The notes under the pieces are model-generated. The model was not told the origin of the DNA. It was given only the letters and a program-made list of their open reading frames with translations, and did no database searches. A program made the translations under genes and the position numbers. A stretch of 20,065 bases of DNA from Clostridiaceae bacterium (GTDB lineage: Bacteria; Bacillota_A; Clostridia; Clostridiales; Clostridiaceae), in NCBI GenBank assembly GCA_029256485.1, contig JAQSXU010000066.1:1-20065 (forward strand), written 5' to 3'. Shown here one piece after another: positions 6,547 to 14,376 of the stretch. Position 1 is the first letter of the stretch, and every line of letters starts with the position of its first letter.

Positions 6547-8690
6547 TAATTTTCTGTAATTTTATAATATAGTTTAGATGCTATGGAAGAGACAGTAGAT
6601 TTATTTTTATCAATTGATTTATCTAGTAAAGATTTAATTAGAGGATTAGTGATATCTAATTCGTTCAAATGATACTTCTCCACAATTTTAAACCATCTAT
6701 CAATTCTTTCATCTCTATAACTAATTTTAGCTAGTACATATTCTGATGATTTAAGTAGAGAATCAAGATAATATCTCCATTGTTCAATATGAATACTATC
6801 TAATATTTTATCAGCATCATCTTGCGCAGACCACGAAACTCCATATGAGTTACCTAATTTAATCAATAATGTAGAATTTATTACAACTTCTAAAGCAGGT
6901 TTTGGGATTATAGTTCCTAAAGAAGACAAGTCTTTTACTACTTTAGGTTCATTATAAAAATTATTAGTACCATAATGAGTACTAATTAATTTTTTAGCCG
7001 TTTCTATAAAGGTTAATGATTTTAAATTTTCAGGAACATAATCAAACCCATGAACTTTAATTAGCACGCTTTTTAATACATGTATACATTTAGTATTTCC
7101 ATCATTGCTATACCTTGCATAATTAGTTCCGATGAAATATTTCTCTTCTGAAAGTAAAGTGTCCCAAATATAAGGTATTATTGTTATCATATTTGAAGAT
7201 ACTATAGAAAATTCTGAACCCTCAGTTTCTTTTAACAAGTTCATTAATGTTCTAGTTGTTGTCTTTTTATAGAAATAAGGACTATTTAAAATAATATCTA
7301 ATTGTTTTTCATCTATTGATTCTATTTTTAACTTATCTCTAAAGTTATTATATTCTAAATGTAGGTTACTATCATCTTGTCCTAAAACATATTGGATACA
7401 TGCTCGTATAATTTCCTTAACTTGATCTTCAGTCATTTCTTCTTCAGTTTCTCTAAGTGAATATTGTTGTATAAGTTCACTATTGTTTTTAAATCTTGTT
7501 CTGCCTAATTTATCAATAAATCCTAACTCAAACGCTAAATTAATTGTTTCGAAAGGTGGCAAATTTGTTATATATTCAGTATTGTCAATTTCTATCATAT
7601 CAGATACAAATTCAATACCTAAACTAAGAACTTTCTTTCTTAATAAGTTAATAGCTCTTGTCCAAATAAATTCTGCTAACATTTCATAAAATTCATTATT
7701 ATAAGAAAATAATATTTGTGTAACTTCACGAGATTTTAATTGTGTATTATAGCTCAAGATGGTTGTAACATCAGCTTTTTTTGGTAAAGTAATTCCACTA
7801 GGACTTTCCCATAATAAATCCTGTGTGGTATTAATTAGTGAAACATTGTTGGTAAGTTCGTTTGTTTCTATCGATTTCTCCATAATTTCTTCTCCTATAT
7901 TTGAAGTACTTTCTTTGTGTATTGAAGATACAGTGTCAATCTCTTTGCATGCAGGAATAACATTAGGTAAATAATCTACTCTTTGTGCAAATGAGATATT
8001 GCCTGTTACTGATGCATTCATTGTTGGGGTTTGCTGTTTATTTTTTTTCTTACACCAGTCTAACATTTTATTACATATCTTAATTTTTAATTCTTCAGCA
8101 TAAATGAAATCATTTTTATCAAATTCTTTTATAGATTCACACAAACAATACGTGAAGATTCCTTGTTCTAATTCTGAATCTGGATAACTTTTTTGATTTT
8201 TAGAGCACGATGCGAGTGTTATTGATCCATATTTTAATGCAATATCATTAAACAAATTTTCAGTAACACCTCTACAATCAAAGCCAGAATGGCAAGCATC
8301 AAGTATTATAAAATTGCTTTTACCATTTTCACTTAAACAATGATTTAATTTTTTTAGAGACAAAGCTGTATTTTCTAAATCAGAATCTTTTGTATCAGGT
8401 AATAGCAAATAGGCTTCATCATTATATATTTTACCGTGCCCCGCAAAATAGAATAATATTGTATCGCCAGGTTTAGAAGTACTAACTATTTGAGTTAGCT
8501 CAAATAATATCTCTTCAGGATTATTAAAATCTGAGCCAGGATAAAGTGTTATAGCAAACATATTACTATAATCATAATCGCAAAAATTTGTTAAGGTTTC
8601 TTGCATTAACATATTATCTGCATGGCAGAAATATATAGTTTCATATTCTGTATACTCTTCGCAACTTATTATTACTGTGTGTCTATTCAA
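6546..8690 (-). CDS. Caspase-like cysteine protease (C14 family) with unknown C-terminal region
   Basis: This 714-residue protein is the only cargo gene on the minus strand. Residues 1-240 form a caspase/metacaspase-type domain. The catalytic histidine lies in FYFAGHG (H85) and the catalytic cysteine in ILDACHSG (C133), each after a hydrophobic strand. Bacterial relatives act as abortive-infection effectors that cleave host or partner proteins after a trigger. Residues 240-300 look like a linker. The remaining 410 residues match no family I recognise; they are rich in charged helices and contain no visible NTPase motif or membrane segment, and could be the sensor part. The start is TTG 8690-8688, with AGGGGA seven bases upstream on that strand; the nearby ATG hits a stop after two codons. 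The gene is convergent with the DUF2075-MazG operon and divergent from DUF2075 copy 3. Confidence 0.8.
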   Translation of the reverse strand: MNRHTVIISCEEYTEYETIYFCHADNMLMQETLTNFCDYDYSNMFAITLYPGSDFNNPEEILFELTQIVSTSKPGDTILFYFAGHGKIYNDEAYLLLPDTKDSDLENTALSLKKLNHCLSENGKSNFIILDACHSGFDCRGVTENLFNDIALKYGSITLASCSKNQKSYPDSELEQGIFTYCLCESIKEFDKNDFIYAEELKIKICNKMLDWCKKKNKQQTPTMNASVTGNISFAQRVDYLPNVIPACKEIDTVSSIHKESTSNIGEEIMEKSIETNELTNNVSLINTTQDLLWESPSGITLPKKADVTTILSYNTQLKSREVTQILFSYNNEFYEMLAEFIWTRAINLLRKKVLSLGIEFVSDMIEIDNTEYITNLPPFETINLAFELGFIDKLGRTRFKNNSELIQQYSLRETEEEMTEDQVKEIIRACIQYVLGQDDSNLHLEYNNFRDKLKIESIDEKQLDIILNSPYFYKKTTTRTLMNLLKETEGSEFSIVSSNMITIIPYIWDTLLSEEKYFIGTNYARYSNDGNTKCIHVLKSVLIKVHGFDYVPENLKSLTFIETAKKLISTHYGTNNFYNEPKVVKDLSSLGTIIPKPALEVVINSTLLIKLGNSYGVSWSAQDDADKILDSIHIEQWRYYLDSLLKSSEYVLAKISYRDERIDRWFKIVEKYHLNELDITNPLIKSLLDKSIDKNKSTVSSIASKLYYKITEN

Positions 8691-8791
8691 GATATCATCC
8701 CCTGTAAAAAATATGTAAATATTGATTCATATAATTATTATTCTACAACATTAGGAGAAATCCTTGTAAATAAAAAAAGAATTGGTGCTTT

Positions 8792-8845
8792 ATGACAATT
8801 TATTTTATATTTAGTATAATAAAAATAGTATTTTAAGTATTTTAG
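8792..8845 (+). promoter_or_regulatory. Cargo promoter block, copy 2 (upstream of third DUF2075 gene)
   Basis: The best promoter in the island has ATGACA at 8792-8797, a 17-base spacer and TATAAT at 8815-8820. The spacer ends in TTATATTTAG (8805-8814), identical to two other cargo leaders. Seven bases after the -10 come the tandem nonamers GTATTTTAA (8828-8836) and GTATTTTAG (8837-8845). This region also serves as the divergent leader of the caspase-like gene. Confidence 0.7.
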
Positions 8846-8864
8846 AAAATAAGAGGAAATAATA

Positions 8865-10763
8865 ATGATTTTATATATTGGAACAGCCAAATCTTTTAGC
8901 AATGATAATAATAATATTGATACAATTAGTGGGAGAAAGATTATAGTAGATAAACTAGTGAATGCATTCATAGATAAATTTAGAAGAGAGCCAGAAGATG
9001 CAGAAATAAGATCTTGGGAGAATTCTCTTAAGGAGATTTCACAGATTTTTGATGAAGTTGGACTAGTTGACCAAGGAGTATTTCTTGAATATCAATTACC
9101 GTTAAGCTCTAAAAGGCTTGATTGTATGGTTATTGGAGTTAATAAGGATAATATTTTGGAAGCGGTTGTAATTGAATTAAAACAATGGCAAACTTGTGAA
9201 AATTCAAACTTAGAAGAGGCTGTTGTAACTATGCTTCAAGGAAAGAAGAAATTATTATTGCATCCATCTGTTCAAGTTGGAAATTATATTGATTATTTAA
9301 AGAATGCTACTGATGTATTTAATGACAATGAATATAAGTTAAATTTAAGTGCATGTGTTTATTTACATAATTACGTTATTGAAGAAGCTGATTCGCTTAT
9401 AGATTCAAAGTTTAATGAAATTATAAGTAAATATCCTATATTTGTACAAGCTGAAAATGAAAAGATTAAAGATTTTATAAGGGAAAAAGTTTCATATGGA
9501 GTTAGTAAAGAAACTGTTGAAAAGATAGCTAATCTTAAATTTGAAACTAATAAGAGGCTAAATGATTCTGTAGTCAGTATTATAAAAGGTAACTCAGAGT
9601 ATGTGCTTTTAGATGAACAAATGCTAGCATTTAAAACAATAATAGCTGCAGCTGAATCAAGTTTGCCTGGTAAAAAGGTATTAATAATAAATGGTGGTCC
9701 AGGAACAGGAAAATCAGTAATTGCAATTAACATCTTAGCTTATTTTCTTAGGAATAAACGTAAGGTTAATTATGCAACAGGCTCTAAGTGGTTTACACAA
9801 AATTTAAGAGCAATGTTAAAAGGTACTAGAGGTGAATATTATTTTAAGTATTTCAATAATTATAATAATTCTGAAACAGATTCAATTGATGTGTTGATAT
9901 GTGATGAAGCTCACAGAATACGGGGAGATAGAGATGCTAGAAGTAGATTATATCAGATAGAACAATTGATTAGAGCAGCTAAAGTAAGTGTATTTTTTAT
10001 AGATAATAATCAACATATAAGATCAAATGAAATTGGCACGACTCAATATATAAGAAATCATGCAGATAACTATGGAAAAAAATTTAATTGTAAGGTAGTA
10101 ATACGAGATATAAAGCTTCAAACTCAGTTTAGATGTGGTGGAATGGATGGCTTTATTAGTTGGATAGATAATACGTTAGATATTGAAAAAACAGCTAATA
10201 TATTATGGAAATCTAATGAAGAAGGATTTGATTTCAAAATATGTTCCTCTCCAGAAGAAGTTGATACTTTAGTTAGAAATAAAGCTGAAGAAGGATTTAA
10301 ATCAAGAATGATGGCAGGATTCTGTTGGCCATGGAATGAAGAAGGAAATAAAGATGGTACATTGTCTAATGATGTTAAGATTGGAACATATGAAAAGCCA
10401 TGGAATCCTAGTGATAGTAATAAAGTTAATATAAAAGTAAAGCAGAATCCTAATATTCCTAAACCTCAATTGTGGGCAACAGATCCAAAAGGAATAGATC
10501 AAGTAGGATGTGTTTATACAGTTCAAGGATTTGAATTTGATTATGCTGGAGTAATAATTGGAAATGATCTTATTTATGATGAGGGGTGGAAATTAAAAAG
10601 AGAGAATTCTCATGATCCTATGCTTAAAAGCTCTTCTGATGAAGAACTTATGAAATCACTTAAAAATGTTTATAGAGTTCTTTTGAGTAGAGGAATTAAA
10701 GGGTGCTATGTTTATTTTATGGACAAGGGAACAGAAAGATTCTTTAGGAGCAGGATGGAGTAA
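8865..10763 (+). CDS. DUF2075 / Schlafen-group-3 nuclease-helicase, copy 3
   Basis: This 632-residue paralogue has E75, D86 and E104-L-K106 as the nuclease-like triad. The ATPase motifs are Walker A GGPGTGKS at 277-284, DEAH at 347-350, FFIDNNQ near 378, QFRC at 421-424 and YTVQGFEFDY at 551-560. Its start has AGAGGA seven bases upstream. It differs from copy 2 by short insertions near the N-terminus (residues 12-26) and around the FNCKVVIRD segment, so it is an old duplicate rather than a fresh one. No MazG-like partner adjoins it; instead it precedes two HNH nucleases and a CoiA-like gene in the same direction with gaps under 140 bases, and may head that operon. Substrate and partner are unknown. 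Confidence 0.85.
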   Translation: MILYIGTAKSFSNDNNNIDTISGRKIIVDKLVNAFIDKFRREPEDAEIRSWENSLKEISQIFDEVGLVDQGVFLEYQLPLSSKRLDCMVIGVNKDNILEAVVIELKQWQTCENSNLEEAVVTMLQGKKKLLLHPSVQVGNYIDYLKNATDVFNDNEYKLNLSACVYLHNYVIEEADSLIDSKFNEIISKYPIFVQAENEKIKDFIREKVSYGVSKETVEKIANLKFETNKRLNDSVVSIIKGNSEYVLLDEQMLAFKTIIAAAESSLPGKKVLIINGGPGTGKSVIAINILAYFLRNKRKVNYATGSKWFTQNLRAMLKGTRGEYYFKYFNNYNNSETDSIDVLICDEAHRIRGDRDARSRLYQIEQLIRAAKVSVFFIDNNQHIRSNEIGTTQYIRNHADNYGKKFNCKVVIRDIKLQTQFRCGGMDGFISWIDNTLDIEKTANILWKSNEEGFDFKICSSPEEVDTLVRNKAEEGFKSRMMAGFCWPWNEEGNKDGTLSNDVKIGTYEKPWNPSDSNKVNIKVKQNPNIPKPQLWATDPKGIDQVGCVYTVQGFEFDYAGVIIGNDLIYDEGWKLKRENSHDPMLKSSSDEELMKSLKNVYRVLLSRGIKGCYVYFMDKGTERFFRSRME

Positions 10764-10776
10764 ATTATTTTAGCTA

Positions 10777-10817
10777 TTATATTTAGGACAAACAAAATAG
10801 TAGTTTAAGTATTTGTA
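10777..10817 (+). promoter_or_regulatory. Cargo promoter-like block, copy 3 (upstream of first HNH gene)
   Basis: TTATATTTAG (10777-10786) is identical to copies 2 and 4. The -10 position is degenerate (GACAAA). After seven bases come the nonamers GTAGTTTAA (10800-10808) and GTATTTGTA (10809-10817). The conserved nonamers beside a poor -10 suggest that what is conserved is a protein-binding site more than a promoter. Confidence 0.45.
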
Positions 10818-10834
10818 AAAATGGAGGTAAGCAC

Positions 10835-11797
10835 ATGATGTTATATTGTTTTACGGGTAGTGATAAAATTTCACAAGAAAATTTAAAAAGGACTATATAT
10901 AATAAAATCCAACTTAGTAAATATACAGAATATTTAACAGATAGGGAAAAAGATGATTTAAAGTCATTAGGTCTATTGGATGGATGTCATATGTGGGGAG
11001 CGGAACCAGGTCCAAGTAATGCATCAAGATGGGGAAGAGTTAAAATTGGTGATAGAATAATAGGTTATTCTAAAAAGAAGTTTATCTGCTATGGGCCAAT
11101 AGTATATAAAATACATAACAGAAATTTAGCAGAAGCTGTTTGGGGAAGATCAAAGAAAGGAACTACGTGGGAATATATTAATGTATTTGGAGCCCTTCAA
11201 TATATTGATGTTCCTAAAGAAAAGTATAATGAATTTTTTCGATATGAAGATAATTATAAACCTCAAGGATTTACAAATGTTAATTCTGAACTAATTAAGG
11301 AAATTGAAAAGAATTATGGATCACTTGATGAAGTTATTTCAATGCTAAGTGATAAGGAAATAGAAATTGTAGCAAATAAAGTAAAAAGTGAGATTTCCAA
11401 GTTAGGTGAAGTAGAATTGGAAAGTTCTATACTAAATATGAATGAAGAAAAATTTAAAGAATACATAAAATCACTTGATTCATCGGCATCTATTGAAACA
11501 GTTGAAAAGTGTGTAAAAATAAGAAAATATAATAAAAAGTTAATTGATGATATGAAAGTTAGAGCAAAAGGAAAATGCCAGATATGTGGAGCAGGTAATG
11601 AGCATGGAGTGTCTGTTGCAGAGGCTCATCATATTAAAAAGTTTTCATTAACAAAGAATAATAAGCCTGAAAATATTTTGATATTATGTCCAAATCATCA
11701 TAGATTAATTCATAAGACTAAAGCAATTATTAATACAGATAAAGCTGAAGTAGATTATAGGGATGGCACAACTGAAATGTATAATAGAATAGTTTAA
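10835..11797 (+). CDS. HNH endonuclease with EVE/PUA-like N-terminal domain, candidate modification-dependent nuclease
   Basis: This 320-residue protein has a C-terminal HNH nuclease: C248-x-x-C251, AHH at 264-266 (H265/H266), N280, C285-x-x-H288 and H293. The cysteines form the zinc site that holds the beta-beta-alpha-metal fold. Residues 50-135 (WGAEPGPSNASRWGRVKIGDRIIGY...GPIVYKIH...TWEYINVF) are rich in tryptophan and resemble the EVE/PUA-like folds that read flipped modified bases. This points to a type IV-like restriction enzyme that cuts modified phage DNA. The nuclease call is firm; the reader assignment is inference. A charged helical stretch (150-230) links the two. The start has GGAGG seven bases upstream. 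The gene lies 71 bases after DUF2075 copy 3 and carries the shared leader block. Confidence 0.75.
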   Translation: MMLYCFTGSDKISQENLKRTIYNKIQLSKYTEYLTDREKDDLKSLGLLDGCHMWGAEPGPSNASRWGRVKIGDRIIGYSKKKFICYGPIVYKIHNRNLAEAVWGRSKKGTTWEYINVFGALQYIDVPKEKYNEFFRYEDNYKPQGFTNVNSELIKEIEKNYGSLDEVISMLSDKEIEIVANKVKSEISKLGEVELESSILNMNEEKFKEYIKSLDSSASIETVEKCVKIRKYNKKLIDDMKVRAKGKCQICGAGNEHGVSVAEAHHIKKFSLTKNNKPENILILCPNHHRLIHKTKAIINTDKAEVDYRDGTTEMYNRIV

Positions 11798-11812
11798 AAA
11801 GGCTTTTATTTT

Positions 11813-11866
11813 TTGCTAGGAGTATTATATTTAGTATTGCGTAAATAGGTATTTACAGTATATTGA
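11813..11866 (+). promoter_or_regulatory. Cargo promoter block, copy 4 (upstream of second HNH gene)
   Basis: TTGCTA at 11813-11818, a 16-base spacer and TATTGC at 11835-11840 make a weak promoter. The spacer ends in TTATATTTAG (11825-11834). Eight bases after the -10 come GTATTTACA (11849-11857) and GTATATTGA (11858-11866). The first nonamer and the eight-base offset are the same as in copy 1. Confidence 0.55.
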
Positions 11867-11897
11867 GTGTTAAATCTATATGAGAGGATATGACTTT

Positions 11898-12749
11898 ATG
11901 GAATTAAAAAATGATTATTATGATTTTAATAATAAAAGTATACCAGAAATAAGATTTTTACCTATGGATAAAGAGCGTGAATTTCCAACATATGAAGAAG
12001 CGATAGAATTTTTATCTGAAACAATGCCAAATAAAAATGGAAAATATGGATATAGATCAAATAAAATGACTTGCAAAGAGAGAAGTTTAGTGCTTTTTCA
12101 ATATGATGCAAAACTTATTGCAAGTGCCAGTTTTTTAGAAAACATAAAATATGAAAATCCAATTGTGTATTCAGAACAAGATATAAGTAAAGGATATTAT
12201 ATATTTGATGTTAGTAGTATAAGAATTTTTGAGCAGCCAATAACTGCGGCTGAATATTTTAATATTGATAATAAATTTAAGAATTTTAACCAAAGTACAA
12301 GAAAAACTGATATAAAATATTTAAAAGAAGTACTAGAACTTATCAATACTAGAGGAAATAATTTTAAATATGTTGATAATACTATACTACCTGAAGAAAT
12401 TGATGAATATGAATACGGTATTTTTGAAGGAGCAAAAAAGAATATAACAGTAAATGCATATGAAAGAAATAAAGAAGCAAGAGAAAAATGTATAAAATAT
12501 TATAAAAAAATTAATAATGGAATAATAAAATGTGAAATTTGTGGATTTGAATTTTCAGATGTTTATGGAGAAAAGTTTAAAAAAAAAATACATATTCACC
12601 ATATAAAAGAATTATCAGAGATAGGGCAAGAATATACTGTAGATCCAATTAATGATTTATTACCTGTATGTCCTAATTGCCATATGATTTTACATAGCAA
12701 AAGACCAGCATATTCGCCAAGTGAAGTTAAAGATTTTATAAAGAAATAA
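11898..12749 (+). CDS. McrA-like HNH endonuclease
   Basis: The C-terminal HNH domain closely follows the McrA-type layout: CEICGFEF, then HIHHIKELSEIGQEYTVDPINDLLPVCPNCHMILH. Counted from the upstream ATG, this gives C218/C221, H238-x-HH at 240-241, N259, C264-x-x-C267 and H268/H272. McrA-type enzymes cut DNA containing 5-methyl- or 5-hydroxymethylcytosine. The N-terminal 200 residues are unlike those of the preceding HNH protein and contain YIFDVSSIRIF, compatible with another base-reading or DNA-binding fold that I do not recognise. An ATG at 11880 lacks a ribosome site, while ATG 11898 has GAGAGGAT eight bases upstream, so the product is taken as 283 residues. It lies between the first HNH gene and the CoiA-like gene. 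Confidence 0.75.
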   Translation: MELKNDYYDFNNKSIPEIRFLPMDKEREFPTYEEAIEFLSETMPNKNGKYGYRSNKMTCKERSLVLFQYDAKLIASASFLENIKYENPIVYSEQDISKGYYIFDVSSIRIFEQPITAAEYFNIDNKFKNFNQSTRKTDIKYLKEVLELINTRGNNFKYVDNTILPEEIDEYEYGIFEGAKKNITVNAYERNKEAREKCIKYYKKINNGIIKCEICGFEFSDVYGEKFKKKIHIHHIKELSEIGQEYTVDPINDLLPVCPNCHMILHSKRPAYSPSEVKDFIKK

Positions 12750-12786
12750 ATTTTTAAGTTAACTAATTATATTAGAGGTTATATTC

Positions 12787-14253
12787 ATGAATATTAAATT
12801 ACCTTTTGGTATTAGAGATAATAAAATTATTCATATATCAGAAATTACTGAAATTGAAAGAGGATTAAATTGTAATTGTACATGTCCACAATGTGGACAA
12901 AGGTTAATTGCAAAATTGGGTGAAAAGAATATAAGGCACTTTGCTCATAATAATGATATTTGTAAAAACGCATTAGAAACAGCATTACATAAATATGCTA
13001 AGGAAATACTACAAAAGCATATGAAAATAAAATTGCCAAATCTCATTATTGAACATGATCAATGTTTCAGGATATTAAGAGATTCATCAAATAATTATGA
13101 TTTCTATGATGATGATTTAGTAGAAGACATTTCTTATTATTTTGGAGATACAGAAATAAAAAAAATAAGTATTGTAAAAAGCTTTTTGTTAGAATTTGAT
13201 AGGATTGAATTAGAACAAAAAATTGGAGATGTAGTTCCTGATATTATTGTATATAAAAATAATACATATCTAATGATAGAGGTAGCAGTAACTCACTTTG
13301 TTGATGAAGTTAAAAAAGAAAAAATTAAAAAAATGGGAATATCTACAATAGAAATAAACTTAAATATTGCTGATATAGATTATGTTAATTTTGATAAATC
13401 AAAGATAGAAGATATTATAATTAATGAGATTAAAAATAAGAAGTGGATATATAATAAAAAAGAAGAACTAAAGAAACAAGAACTTCATGTTAAGAATATA
13501 AAGGTACTTGAGGATATTAAGCAGAAAAAAGATAGAGCTAATTTAATTCGTGAAAAGCAATTGAAACATAAGATTGAGATGTATAAGAAACTGGAACAAG
13601 AATCAGAAAAAATATTAAGAGAATATGATGAAAGATTAGATGAAAACTGGTTGTGGATAGAAATTTCTAAGAGATTAAAACTTTCAAAAAATAATTTACC
13701 AAAGCAGCTTAATCTTAAAGTTAGTGGTGAACTGGTTTTTAAATGTGACAATAGAATATGGCAGGCATACATATATGAGAAATTCATTTTGAAAAGGAAA
13801 TGGAAATTAATTTATACTTTTAATGTAGTTAGATGGGTGAAAGATCATTCGATATTACCCATAAATGCTGAACTAAAATATACAAAAGATATAAAAGTAT
13901 TTGATATTCCTGATTTAACTGATGTAATATTAAATTATTTAACCAAATTATCAGATTATGGAATACTAGAGAAATCACCAGGGAAAAATAATTTTTACAC
14001 ATCGTTCTTAGTTTTAAATGATTCATTATTTCCTAAAGACATAAAGGAAGAAGAACTATTAGATAGAAAAAATAATTTTATGAATCAATTTGAATTTAAA
14101 AATAAAGTTAAACCTAATAAAAATAATAAAGTTGTCTATGATAAAACGGGTATTTGTGAGGTTTGTGGAATAGAGACAAGCGATTGGATAATTTTTAATG
14201 GGGAGAATAATACCTGTATTTGTAGGGAATGTAGATTAAATAATAAGGGATAA
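12787..14253 (+). CDS. CoiA-like nuclease-family protein
   Basis: This 488-residue protein begins like competence protein CoiA. It has a cysteine-rich zinc knuckle (C29, C31, C33-x-x-C36), then GEKNIRHFAH (HFAH at 51-54), then a nuclease-like core with PD at 151-152 and IEVAVTH (E165), the D...ExA form of the PD-(D/E)XK site. CoiA homologues act in DNA uptake and recombination. Many CoiA-like proteins outside competence operons lie in defence or mobile regions, and that is the setting here. Residues 205-290 are a highly charged helix, probably coiled coil. The last 35 residues hold a second zinc ribbon (CEVCG ... CICREC), not part of classical CoiA. Its start has AGAGG eight bases upstream. 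It is the last cargo gene and is followed by a terminator. Confidence 0.7.
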   Translation: MNIKLPFGIRDNKIIHISEITEIERGLNCNCTCPQCGQRLIAKLGEKNIRHFAHNNDICKNALETALHKYAKEILQKHMKIKLPNLIIEHDQCFRILRDSSNNYDFYDDDLVEDISYYFGDTEIKKISIVKSFLLEFDRIELEQKIGDVVPDIIVYKNNTYLMIEVAVTHFVDEVKKEKIKKMGISTIEINLNIADIDYVNFDKSKIEDIIINEIKNKKWIYNKKEELKKQELHVKNIKVLEDIKQKKDRANLIREKQLKHKIEMYKKLEQESEKILREYDERLDENWLWIEISKRLKLSKNNLPKQLNLKVSGELVFKCDNRIWQAYIYEKFILKRKWKLIYTFNVVRWVKDHSILPINAELKYTKDIKVFDIPDLTDVILNYLTKLSDYGILEKSPGKNNFYTSFLVLNDSLFPKDIKEEELLDRKNNFMNQFEFKNKVKPNKNNKVVYDKTGICEVCGIETSDWIIFNGENNTCICRECRLNNKG

Positions 14254-14261
14254 GAATTTTA

Positions 14262-14292
14262 AGTCACATAAAATTTATGTGGCTCATTTTTG
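14262..14292 (+). terminator. Rho-independent terminator ending the cargo block
   Basis: AGTCACATA (14262-14270) pairs with TATGTGGCT (14276-14284) with one wobble, followed by CATTTTTG. It lies directly after the CoiA-like stop and separates cargo from the recombinase operon. Confidence 0.75.
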
Positions 14293-14356
14293 TTGCTAAA
14301 AATATTATTAAGCATTATAATTAACACATTGAAAACTTAAAATACTTAAAAATATT
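14293..14356 (+). promoter_or_regulatory. Predicted promoter of the recombinase operon with reversed nonamers
   Basis: TTGCTA (14293-14298) and TATAAT (14316-14321) are 17 bases apart. Downstream, bases 14337-14354 read on the minus strand as TATTTTTAA then GTATTTTAA, close to the tandem nonamers of the cargo leaders but in the opposite orientation. The promoter is well supported; the operator similarity is AT-rich and therefore weaker. Confidence 0.6.
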
Positions 14357-14376
14357 TTATAAGCACAGGTGATTCG

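Noticed and set aside
7483..7974. Two plus-strand open frames inside the caspase-like gene
   Set aside because: They are antisense shadows: the minus strand carries clear caspase protein text and the plus frames have no ribosome sites.
8738..8971. Minus-strand open frame overlapping the start of DUF2075 copy 3
   Set aside because: It covers the promoter and first codons of a well-supported gene and has low-complexity hydrophobic composition without a start signal.
11798..11815. Terminator after the first HNH gene
   Set aside because: There is a T-rich run, but only a very short A/T pairing without a usable loop before it.
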